64,000 nucleotides of DNA, taken from Stercorarius parasiticus (lineage: Eukaryota > Chordata > Aves > Charadriiformes > Stercorariidae). The stretch lies in assembly GCA_013396915.1 (NCBI GenBank), contig VWZL01000583.1, positions 709,034 through 773,033 of the forward strand, read 5' to 3'. Positions 41,140-52,690 of this stretch are shown piece by piece. Every line of letters begins with the position of its first letter. Position 1 is the first letter of the stretch. Under the pieces are notes generated by a model. That model saw only the letters and a list, made by a program, of their open reading frames with translations, was not told where the DNA came from and did no database searches. Both the position numbers and the translations under genes were made by a program.

Positions 41140-44100
41140 CTCATCTAACAGGTGGCAGAATTTTTGCTGCTGTTAGTACCCAAAGATGTTTATGTAATAC
41201 AGAAAAATGATTTGAGATTCTACAAGAGGATACTTCTGTCCTTTTAACTGAGAAACTGGCTGTGGAGCTCCCTCAGCTGCGGGTCATTGACAACTTCCCC
41301 AAATTTTCACTTAACTTCACAGTAAACAGGATATTATCAACTCTTCCATGAGATACACAAATTTTGGGAAAAATATTCTGGTCTGGAAGCATGAGATGTA
41401 TTGACATACTACTAAAATCTGAATGAAAGGAATTTCTCAGGAGGCATATCTCCCCATCTGGGTGTAGAAGACTCAAGGTCATTCTGTCTACGTTTCAAGC
41501 TCCCCAGATGTAAAGAGCTTTGCTCCGAATGCTGCATAACCATGCTAACAGTGCATTATGTCCAAGATAAATACAGCCTACTAAGATTAGCTCAAACACC
41601 TTGTAACACTGTTCACTTCCTTTTAGACAGAAAGAGGCATGCAGTGACTTCAGGTCTGTCTCCAACCACTTGCATGGATATGGCCCCGGTGATCAGTGCT
41701 GTACGTGAAGGATGACTTACCAGACCTATGGGCTTCTTGCTCTTAAGTGCTCCGTATAAACACCACTAAAAACATATACAGCTAATCCTATAGTTCCTAG
41801 TTCTGGTAAGACAAGGCTAGTCATTTTCGTAGGTGATTTGACTTGTTTCTGCAGAACTATGACATGCAGCAACTTTACTTTGTCCTCTGTTAAGCATTCA
41901 GGAAGACTCTTTGACCTCTGTTCATGAACCACTGCAACAGAAACAGAATTTAGCCTAAGATAGCATTATATAAGTTCTTGACTGGTAAGTAATGGTCCTC
42001 ATATGATGCCAGTTTTTCTTAGCTTTGGATGAACTTAATCAATCTACTAATCTTCAGCGAGTCAGAAGTATAAAATTAACCTTATAAAGTCACGCCTCCG
42101 TCAAAATGACCACTCCAGTGGTCCATTTCCATTTCCAGCAGGCACCAGCGCAAGCTAAAATTAATATTCACTGACAGCTGAACAGGTTTTTCACTTGACT
42201 AGATGTGTTTTCAGTGTTTGAAATTTTTATTTTATTAGTAAAAGTGCTAACAGTAATTACCACCAAGAGAAACTGTCAAATTTGACTGGCAAAATCCTTC
42301 ATTTACCTTTTCTCTGTTCAGCTTAGTCCATGGGATTTTAATGTATTTTTCTCCATAGGAAGTCCTTCTGTACTTTCAAGGGGGGAGTGGGGAGGAAATG
42401 TCTGAGCACCTCTAGCTCGCCAGAAACCCTGTAGTACCAAAGGAGTTTCTATTCTACCTATATCTATTATTTTGATTGCAATGGAAAAGCTAAGTGTGGA
42501 TGTTGTATTTACAGGTTAAAGAACTTTTATATCCTGTCTTTTTCTCACTTATAAAGAAAAAGATGGATTTTTTAGAAGTAAACATTTCAATTTTAAAATT
42601 TTTATGTTTTAAATGAAAAACAAATGTGAGAGCTATTCTAATGTTAAATTGAAACAAATGTAGATCAGAGATGGGCTTATTATAAAGTACACGTGCAAGA
42701 TTCAAAACCAAGTCCCTGTTTTCTAACGTGACATGTTTCTTGTGAAGCTATATTAACTGCCGACGAAGACTCTGAAGATGGAAATTTTGGAGCATTTCTG
42801 TATGTTATGGACTATGATCTCCTATTAACCATTCTAGAGAAGAAAAAAATCTTTTAGTCTCAATAATCCTTATAATGTGTTCATCATGCAATAACTTTGA
42901 GCCTACCACTATAGGCTTAATTTATTGGGAGTTAGCCATCTATTTGATGTCTGCAAAACACCCAGGAAAAATGTGGTCATGGATAATAACCCATGAGAAC
43001 AGAGAGAAATTAGGTATTTAGTTAATGAGGTTAAGCTACAGTATCTTCTCCATCATCATGAGCTAGACCATTGGGATCTTGTAGGCAGAAATGACTGGGA
43101 TATTTTTACAGAGATGCAGAAATGTAGAGAAACAGCTTTCAAAGAAAAGAGTCAGAAAATGGAACTGGTGCAATGAAAATCTAAAAATGAACTGTATTAT
43201 CTTACTGTGGCAGTATATAATTTAGGGACATTACTCACTAAATAGTTCTGCGATTTGTCATTGATTAAGAATGTTTGAGCAGGTTAAAGCTGCTGATGTT
43301 TCAGGGGAATAAGCAAACATCAGCTTTTTTGGCCCATTTGTTTCATTGCAAAAATCTTCCCATATCATAAAATATTTATAACATAGCTTTAAGTAATAAA
43401 AAGGACTATTTTCTTTCTGTTCCATTGTTCTGTTCTGTTCAATTTTGCCATTACAAATAATAACTTCAACAATCAAAACCGTTTTTAACTGTGTCATACT
43501 TAACACTCTTTTCATCTCTCGGTCAGATTTTTCAAGAGAGAATTAATCTAGTAAGTATGGAGCCGTTTTGACCTAATTAGCAGAGTAGCAAGCTTAATTT
43601 TGAGTGATACAGAATAAAGCATTTTATCACTGCAAAAAAGCAGCAAATCAATTGTAACTTTCAATGTCCCGTTGAACTTTATTACATCATGTGTGGTATA
43701 AACCACTGACATAATCCGCCTCTGATTTTGAGACCTCAAGGAAGGCTGGCTGTGACAGTGCCCTTTGAAATAACACTGAAGCATCAGCTCCCATGTCAAC
43801 ATCATGCTCTAATCAGTGCAGTCTTTTTTGTTGCAGGGTCTTCCACCTTATAATTGACCCTGACATATGCTATTCACTCTACCCCTTGGCTTTGGACATA
43901 CAATTCCTGTCATGGTCAATTATTAGGTGATAGAGCCTGCAACCACAGGGACCATTGCTTAAAATCATCCTACGCAGTAAGCCCTAAAGTGACCAAATTC
44001 AAATCTAACTGGAGGGGAAGCGGGGATCTAGTCTTTGATAAAACTAATATTCTTTTCACTTCTATATAGAAAAATGTCAATTTCCATCATCCTGTATATT

Positions 44101-45889
44101 ACCGAGACAAATGGTGACAGTGCTATTTCTGAAACAGGTTAAGGAAAAGTACAAAAGCCTTTACCAAACTCGACATACTCTGAAATGAGGAAATTGTCTG
44201 TACGAGCATACAGTATGCATAAAAATTAGATTACACTACATTTGAAAGGCAGATGAGAGTTTAAGAGTGACAAGTGGGCAAGTGCTAAAAATAAGGGCAT
44301 GTTACTTCCTTTCCAACGCTGCTTTGTCTGTATGCTTTCTTTGATGTTGTTTAAGCTTTGAAGTAAAGAAATACTTTGCAAGAGCCTGAAAGACACTTCC
44401 GATTACTATATCGATAAGATCTGCTTTTGAACAACAAAAAGGTCTCTTCTAGTTGTCCCATTGGTTCTATAATGCCTTAGAAATTGGGCAAAGACAAAAA
44501 ACAGGACACCTGGTCTCCAGTCTCAGCGTAAGCATTATGATTTTCAAAAACATACAGTTTTGCAGTCATTGTATTATTGCAATAACATTACAGAATTGTT
44601 ACAACTTTGGGAATAAGAGCTGAGACAAGCAGAAGTTTACCACTGCAGAGATTTACTTGAAAGGCCAGGTTGTGAACCATGTGTTCATTTCACAGATTCT
44701 CTGGCTGTAGTCACCTATGCCCTTAACCCAGAGGGACAGCTGTCCCTGGTTTTTGCTGCATGGACATTAATTTCAGTTTGCTAGTTGACATTGCCTGGTT
44801 TGGGTGGTTTATTTGGTTAGTTAGTTGTTGGGTTTTTTTGTAAAAGCTGAAGGGAATTTTGATAATCTGTAGTGTTTTCAGTCACAAATTGTTACCTACA
44901 GGAATCTTGAACTGATTTGTTTCACTGTTGACAATTGGCTTAATTCTTTTGTACCTAAGCAACACAGCTCAGAAATAATCCTTAAAAGACCTTTGCAAAT
45001 CTGCTGAGTTTTACAGGTAATACAAACTGTAACATTCTTAAAAATGTGATTTGGTGATGTCTTTATTACATATCTTCGCTTGAATAGATAAAGCTCTAAT
45101 TAACATTCATAAAATTATTTAAGTCTTTCAAAATCCCATCTGTACAGTTTGTCTTAATGATGTATACATAGCAGAGCAATCCCAATAAATACTAAGCACA
45201 TACAATGCAACTGCTTTTAATTTAAACCATACTGCTGATTAATGATGGAGTATTCTGAAACTGTTGTATGTGTTCTATATTTCAATTGTACGGTTGTTTT
45301 AAGACTTGAACACCTTCCTGCTGAGGTACACAGTCCCGCATATATCTGGGAGCTGTTACTCCAGCAACTGCTGTTACTGTGTGCAGTATCCAAACAGCTT
45401 TGGAAACCTTTTAACTCAATTAGCTGCATATGGGTGACTTTACCAGAATATGTAACCCAGCTCAGTTTGCAAGGCAAAAACTTACAGTTATCGAACCTCT
45501 CGATATATGCAAATAGCAAATTTGCGCACCTTCAGAATTAAAAAGAGTGCTATTCCTAACACACATGCTTTTTATCTGCCCTGCACGTATCACGTGACAT
45601 CCTAAACATTATTTCATACAAGAATTAATTCAGCTTTCAGCAGTCTGCAGTCTGTGAAGCAAGGAGAATAACTCCTGCCTGGTTTATGGTTTAAAGCATG
45701 ATTGAATATACTAACAGGGCTCCATGAAGTATTCATTTCAATATATATAATGTATTTTTAAAATATTTCATCTCTAAACGTCATTTAAATAAGTGGAGCA
45801 TCTCTACTGTGCTTAAGAAGCAGAGGCAATAGAGCCCAAAAATACTGGGACAGCACCAGTGATGTGAACCTTGGAATTTTATCCTCTGG

Positions 45890-46012
45890 TCAGTAACTTG
45901 TTGATCCCTGCGAGATCGTTCATGTGACTTCAGCTGCTCTTTGTTTCATTTTCTCCGTCTGTAAAGTGGGCATAGCTGTACCTTGCAGAGTATTTTGAGA
46001 TTTATAGGGGTT
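45890..46012 (+). mobile_element. MIR-like ancient SINE
   Basis: The segment CATTTTCTCCGTCTGTAAAG followed by TGGGCATAG, TACCTTGCAGAG and TTTTGAGATTTA fits the second half of MIR (consensus 'cagtttcctcatctgtaaaatggggataataatagtacctacctcat...'). The preceding GTGACTTCAGCTGCTCTTTG resembles 'gtgaccttgggcaagttacttaacc'. The copy is heavily diverged, as expected for this amniote-wide SINE. Confidence 0.55.
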
Positions 46013-46150
46013 TACAACTGCTTAAGTTACAAAACATCATTGAAATAAGTATAAAAACCGAGTCTTTTCAGAAACCTTTTAACTCAATTGTTCCAAAGAT
46101 CAGTCCCTAACATTTAGGCAATTGAGGTAAATACTTTGTGCCTGGTGAAT

Positions 46151-46176
46151 ATAATCTTATAAATTTATAAGATTAT
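46151..46176. repeat. perfect 26-bp AT-rich palindrome
   Basis: The 13-base half ATAATCTTATAAA is followed directly by its exact reverse complement with no spacer. It lies about 140 bases right of the MIR-like SINE. Confidence 0.93.
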
Positions 46177-48671
46177 CTCATTTTTAATGTTTATATGCAG
46201 GTTCTTTTGGGGAAGTGTGCAGGGACATCACAAGCAGTGTTTAAATCTCACCACAGCAACTGAATTTCTGTGCTCTATCAATAACATATTTGCAGAACTG
46301 CCAGATGGGGAGAGAAACTGCAGTGAGAAAATAATGGTCAGGTTTGTAGTACAACAGAAAAAAGGATCAGACATTAGATACATGATTTTAAAAGCATATT
46401 TTGACTAATTTTAAATGTTTAACAAACTTCTTAAATAAAAGCTTTGCATTGATCTGTCTGCAAGAATGACAAAGGAAAAAGGTGAAAAAAAAAAATCACA
46501 CAGCTAAAGCTGACACAAATCTTAACCAAATACAATTAATACTGAATATCAAAATATTAAATGTTTGGGTGATAAATATTGTGGCTGTGTGAGAGTCAGA
46601 AGGTTACTATGAGCTTTGCAGTAAAGATTTCTAATAGGGTCTATCCAGTCTGTCCTTCTTCCATAATGAAGAAGATTGGTAAAAAAGGAGAGCTTTGAAA
46701 AATTCGATTCTCCCAGGCTACTCCGTATACAACAGCATTAAAAAACAAACATTTAAAGACAGCAAACTTGCAAAACCTCAGTGCATTTTTTAACCCATTT
46801 TCAGGCAGCATTAGATCAACAGCAGAAATAATTGCTGTCAGTTTGTACTTTTTGACCAATAATTCTCTGTATTTCCTGCAAGAAACTTGAGTGATGCAAA
46901 TGACCTTATTTTTACAGCATGCTTTTATTAAATAGTTTATTATTTTGGCAGACTAATAAAGATTTTGGTATTTGCTTTTATTTGCAATAATATTACCACC
47001 ACATAAAAAAGGATTTTATGTTCTTTTTGAGGAACAAGGAGGATAAAAGTGTTGATGGATAGTGCAACTAAGGCATCAGCAATGAGCTGGAAATGAGACA
47101 CATAAATATGAAAGCAGAGCTAAGAAAATAGAACTGCACCCTTGGCCTTTCTTAAAAGAACACGCACATGCCATGGTTCATTCATACAGTTACAGAAACT
47201 CCTTTTGTTTTCAGTGAGTCAGTGAAAATATGCAAAGACTAAAATATTACTAAGATTCTCAGTTGTTTGGCATATTTCTGTAGTTAATGTGGTCGTGAAA
47301 TGTTTCCAAGCATTTAGAGAAGTGACTGGTGATCACGATGATGATTTTTTAGAAGGTGTATATTTTATTTGAAGTATAAATTTGCTCCTCTTTCTCGCTA
47401 TATCTTAGCCAAAGGTAGTGAAACAATATCGGTTTTCAGTTTTCCCTTTCTTACCCCGAAACAGACCTAATTCTTCAAAGATCAAAGAGCAGAGACCTAG
47501 TAGCCAGGTTAGACAATCACACACAAATTTTATAAACAAAATTATCAGTCCTCTAGTCAAAAAAGCCTAGATAGTGTGTAATAGCATTAAACTTATTTTG
47601 GTTTGAATGGGGGGGTTCATTTCAGATTGAAAAAATTGTGACTACAGTGTTCATTCTGCAATAATCTGAGCTCCTCGACCACTGGTGGTGGTGGATGCTA
47701 GGGGTATTTGGCAGGGCATAAGAGTTGCTCAGCGTCTATTGTAATCTGAACCTAGATTTCTTAAGGTAAGGAACATATTTATTCCAACGATTAATTGGAT
47801 ATGCTTTAGAAATAATGACATACACTTGATTGAGGGTACTTAAGATCTGAATTTTACATATAGTCACCCCTCAAAAAGACAGCCCATGCAGAAAAATATG
47901 AACATAGAAAATACCACATGAAAAAAAGTAAAGAGGCAAATAAAACTTCACCTCACTGGAAATTTGTATGTTCCATTTGCCTTTTTTAAAAGGCAGTCAG
48001 TAAGTAGGAGTCATGAAGTATGAGTTTCATAGAAGAATAAATCTAACAATTAATTATATGTCAAGGCTTAAGAATCAAAAAACTGCTTATGCCCATTGCC
48101 AGTCATTCACTCCCTGTCAGTAGTAGTTCACATCTTTCCTGGGATGGCATCCAACCACAGTGGCATCTAAAATATAGCAGGCTATATTGTTACAGTTGGA
48201 GGTGAAATCGAAAGTTGCACCAAACAGAAGTGACAAATTCACATTGCTCAGTGTTGCCTAGCAATAAGAGATGAGTTTATTATGAACACTGACTCTAACC
48301 ATCGCAAAGGGGCTTTGTATTCACACCAAAATGCCACTACTCTTACAGGCAAAAGGGGCAAAAATAGAGTGGGCAGAAGGAGGAAACAGTGGTAGTAGTT
48401 GTAAGCACTCTCTGAATTTCAAGATTCCTCTCTGTCTCTTGGGAACAGCTCAGGAAGGAAAAGGCAGAGCCTGCCTTTAGCTGAACTCTTGAGGTTGGCC
48501 AGGTAGCTTGTTACCGATCTTAATCGTTGTTTTGAATGCCCTTAGTAGTGCAGTTTCATTAGTAATGAGCTTGTAGCTTAGAAACTTTAAATACATAAAA
48601 TCTTTACAGAATGTTCGCAAGAGCTGCTCAGTAGTTGTTTTCGTTGTGCAGTGCTTTCCATTTGCTTCAGC

Positions 48672-48694
48672 TTTTTTTTTTTTTTTTTTTTTTT
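48672..48694. repeat. poly(T) run
   Basis: Twenty-three consecutive T. It could be the tail of a minus-strand retrocopy, but the sequence to its right shows no recognisable gene or SINE. Confidence 0.9.
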
Positions 48695-50031
48695 GGTTTT
48701 TAGAGAAAAGGACAAGACTTCAAGGAGGTTTTCTCTCCTCAGACACTTTGCTCTTTTCCTTTTTAACCACTGTCTATATGGGAAACCATTTATTTCTATC
48801 TGACATTGGACTATGTCTCTCAAGGTATTAATTACCTAACTGTTCACATAACCAGGATTTTCAGGACATTGTATAGGTATCCTTGAAGACCTTATTGGCC
48901 ACCCACCCACATTTTTAGGCACCTAATCGATTTTTAAAATCCACACAATAGCTCCTATTAAAAAAAATCACTCCAATAACTGATCTGTTTCTGTGCTTTT
49001 ATGCCATCTGCATTTTTGACAACTGAATATTTTTGACAGCACAGTCCATTGTGTCCAAGTTCACATCAATTTTTTCCTCTCTTTTTTTTTAAACATCATG
49101 TGACTACATATATGATAAGAAAATAGGTTATATCACACGTTTTGCTTTACAGATTGGGGTTCAAAGTGGATTTTTTGAAGTGACAAAAAATACACAAGAA
49201 GTATTTCTATTATAAGGATGCATTTATATTATAAAAATGATAGCTTCACCAAGTGCTATGTAAGTCAAGTACATTGAAGTTACAAAAGAGTTCTGATTTT
49301 AAGAATCTTTGGAAACAAATACAAAACCTAATGATGTAGTGTAGAGATGATATGGTTCAGATAAAATAGCATGAAGTCTAGATAAAATTTGCTGTCCTTT
49401 CTATTTATGAAATGGTTAATTAAAAATGCTAATGCAGAATTGTCTCCTTAGCTTACACGTTCGTCTAAGCAAATTAACTGAACCTGTAAAAAACCGAGAG
49501 TTTAATTTTTATATTTTGTGTGCAAAATGGAGCTACTGTCCCAAATTCTCATTCATGCACTAAGCTTTGCAGGTACAAAACCTAGGTACTTACATTTTGT
49601 AAATGTTTTTGTAGAACCTTTAGTAACTTTGGTCCTTTCTTTATTTCAGATTCAATGTGTTACAAACAAACATATTCCACCTGTTACAACAATCTGGCAT
49701 ATTACTTTCTTGATACGTGATGATACAATACCTCTCAGGTTTGCTGAGTAGCAAAGAGAAATGTAAGCAAATGAAAAGGTTTTCCACTTTCACAGTTTTT
49801 TTCTGCTTGGGGTTCTGTTTGTCTGAGAGCTGTATGAATAGAAGCCATATTTTATAGTATTTCTTTAACCTCTGCCATCTGGTGTAGGTTAGTTTTTCCA
49901 CTGCCAACATATCCTAGAGGCCCCAGTACCAAAATGTTTAATTTCTAAGCAAACATTTGGACTTTATAAATCCAGTTTAAAAAAATAGAGCATTATTTTT
50001 TTAAACTATATATTGCATTTGCCACTAGGGA

Positions 50032-50211
50032 TGACATTAATAAACACACAGACAAGTATGTGGGTTTAAAGGCTTCTGGCCGCAACTTTATTTTCTGTAG
50101 CAGAGCTCCAGAGATGTCGGGTCACCCGACATCTTTAATCACTGAGTCATGCTCAGTTATCACGAAGGAACTTGAATATTCCCTACTGACCTAAAGTCTG
50201 AAGTTGTGTCA
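50032..50211 (-). mobile_element. short solo LTR with 5-bp target-site duplication
   Basis: This 180-bp segment starts TGACA and ends TGTCA (a 5-bp inverted terminus containing the canonical TG...CA). It is flanked on both sides by the identical pentamer AGGGA (50027-50031 and 50212-50216). On the minus strand an AATAAAG polyadenylation signal (50092-50087) lies about 55 bases before the end, the order expected for R-U5, so the element is most likely oriented on the minus strand. No internal retroviral sequence, primer-binding site or polypurine tract adjoins it, hence a solo LTR left by recombination. The 5-bp duplication fits several avian ERV groups. The element is unusually short. A perfect palindrome sits inside it (50112-50134). 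A non-autonomous DNA transposon is less likely because of the polyadenylation signal and the very short inverted ends. Confidence 0.65.
50112..50134. repeat. perfect 23-base palindrome inside the solo LTR
   Basis: Two 11-base arms (AGATGTCGGGT and its complement) flank a single central C. It lies upstream of the AATAAAG signal on the LTR's inferred sense strand, about where U3 or R would be. It could fold as an RNA hairpin or bind a dimeric factor. Confidence 0.9.
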
Positions 50212-52648
50212 AGGGATTTGCACCACCATAGCCAAAACCTTCCAAATCAAGCATGTTTTCAGGCAGATAATACTCATCCATGCCAAAGCTTGAGCTGCTC
50301 TGTTTTTTTTAATGTAAACTAAAGTTACTTCATTGCAACAAGAGAGGATTGTTGCTGCAAAAGAATTGGGGCAAGTAGCTAACCACTTAAAAAACCAAGG
50401 AATGCAATAACCAGATCTCCATCAATTTCCTTATGTTATATCTTGGGAAAAAAGACCCACAAAAACTGTGTGTCAGAATTCTACTACCAAAAAGAGAAAG
50501 TCCTTTCTAAATTTACAAAAGCATAATGTTATGTTTTGTACTAACCAGCAAATTCTCAGATCTCAATTGGAAAACATGCAGTAGTGTTGATTGTCCCAAG
50601 TTGATCTTTAGTTGGACTGAAAAATTGAAAAAACTTGCTTCTGCTGAGAACGGGCAGGCTCATCTTAATCAGTATTCTTCAGAGGCAGACAGTCACTGCA
50701 GAAAAGACACATAGAGGATATGGATGCATAGATAATAAAGGAGAACATTTAAAGCTGTGTATAAGCAAGATCTGAAGGGTAAAGAAAAGGAAAATAACTA
50801 TCTTGTTACTTCATTCTGATTTAGGTAAATGTCTGAAAAAAAAACCCTGAGGAACTCCCACTTCTTTCCATGTCCACCTGATTAAATATTTGTGTATGTG
50901 TGTTTGTCCCTAAATTCTAAAATATCAGTGATAACTTGGTTTGCCACCTTCTCCTGAAGTCTTTCCTACTCCTGAGGAGTATTCAGAAACATGTTTTTGG
51001 CACACACTGATTCCTTTAATGAAAATTCACAAAAGGTCTTTACTTCTTACTGTTTATTCAGTTTCAAATTAAACAAGTGTTAATAAAAACAAAGAACAGT
51101 AAATAATCCAATTAACAAGTGGTTCTTTTCTGAGGACTGAGCTGTAGTGCAAAAGTTATGCCCATTTAATTGAATTCATTTAGAATTTGACTAGTTTAAT
51201 CAGTGCAATCTGGTAATGAAGATTCATGATATTTGTTGAATTTAAATGATAATTTTCCTGGGGCATCTGCTGAACAGTATGGATGAAGAGGTGACGTTAT
51301 CACCTTTCAGCCGATCTGGGATATGAAATTCTGTATTACTTTGCAAGACCACTAATTGCACTTATTTTAATATGCTTAGTTATAAAAAGCAGCATCTGGG
51401 GAATGAACATCCTGTCTGTGCCATGGGGACAGGGACTTCTCCTGCCTGGATGGACAACTGGTTAAATTGCCCCAGAATGAGTCATCAGAACTGATAAATC
51501 AGTGCCCACACTGCAGTCTGTTTAGTCATCAGTGAAACTTGTTTGGTTTAATTTAGTCATTTTCTGATACTAGCTTACTTTGAGACCATTCACATTTTTT
51601 CACTGTGGTCCTTAAACCTCTTGTGTTGAGGTGACAGCTTCTAAATGCTCTGAAAATTTTACCTCAGTATTAGTAGCCGTTGGTTAGGAAGCCCGCTGAA
51701 CTTTCGCTCAGACTTGTTTTGCGGCTGGACTTTCCTTCTCTTCTCAGCACCTCTTATCAGTCATCTCACTCTCTGATTCAGTTCTGATTCTCAATGCACT
51801 CCAGCCTGGATGTCCTGTATCCAGCTAGCCATTTTAAGCATTGGCATAGAATGGGTTTGTCCTTAAGAAACCAGACACGTGCTACCAGTCCATCTTTTTA
51901 TCTGCCCTCTTCTGCCAAAGATTTTCCTCTCAACATTTGGTCGGCGTAACTGAATTTTTCAAAGGACTGAAGATCACAACGTTCCTGCAGGTTTTGTGAC
52001 CATAAATATCTATGTGAGAAGAAAAAAAATCAAAGTCAGAGCTCCAGCAAGGAAGAGCCTAGAGTTAGTGGTTACATATTTGGCCATCCATTAAACATGC
52101 AGTGCAAGGCCTGCCACAACACCATGCTGCTGTTTGACACATCAGTAATAAAAGGATATAGGAAGAATATGGGAGTAATTTTCATGAACTTACATCTTTT
52201 GTCATTCCTCTCTTAAAGCTGGGTGCTAAATCAGCCCTAACTCACAACCTCCCCCAGAAGAGATTGGAGGGGAGGAACTTCAGACTAAACTCCAGCATAC
52301 AGACTGAACTGATAGACCTAACTCCTTCTGAAGGACAGGTTCTGGGCTCTGACTTTCTTCTCTGCATTTCCTACTTAACAGCAACCTTCTCTGTTTTTCA
52401 CTAACATAAATGCTATTCAGATTTGTCTGCAGCCAGTCTGCCTGCCAAGCATGGGCTAAGGGCTTCACTTGGCAGCAGAGTGCCACGTCAGGTACTGAAG
52501 TGCTTGGCTTTGTGTTGCCATTGTGAGGCTTTAGGTGTTTCCAAAAGCATGGTTGTGGTTCTCATACGCAAAGTAATCAGTCCAATAAGAACAAAACTCT
52601 ATCTTTAAGTTCTATATAGAAGTGAGTTTACCTGCAGATGCAAAGTGG

Positions 52649-52690
52649 TATTGAAGTAAGTGGATTTACATCAGGAGTAAATTGGTTCCA
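52649..52690. repeat. possible ancient sauropsid interspersed repeat
   Basis: TATTGAAGTAAGTGGATTTA and ATCAGGAGTAAATTGG resemble the recurrent 'ttgaagtcaatggagttacaccaggataaatttggcc' element common in bird and turtle DNA. The family name is not certain. Confidence 0.4.

Larger units (their letters stand above)
41140..49999. other. no recognised gene; old repeats and candidate exon fragments
   Basis: Apart from the weak segments up to 41931, this 9-kb stretch holds unassigned open frames on the minus strand near 43258-43515, 43548-43805, 45217-45519 and 46641-46859. Some start next to good acceptors (for example TTTCTTGCAG at about 46887). None forms a consistent series that I can defend. A MIR-like SINE (45890-46012), a 26-bp palindrome (46151-46176) and a 23-base T run (48672-48694) are the other visible features. 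Confidence 0.4.

Noticed and set aside
45217..45541. 100- and 99-codon frames open on both strands
   Set aside because: Mutually antisense frames with no recognisable motif. A donor-like GTAAGT and an acceptor near 45534 would give only a 44-base exon without partners.
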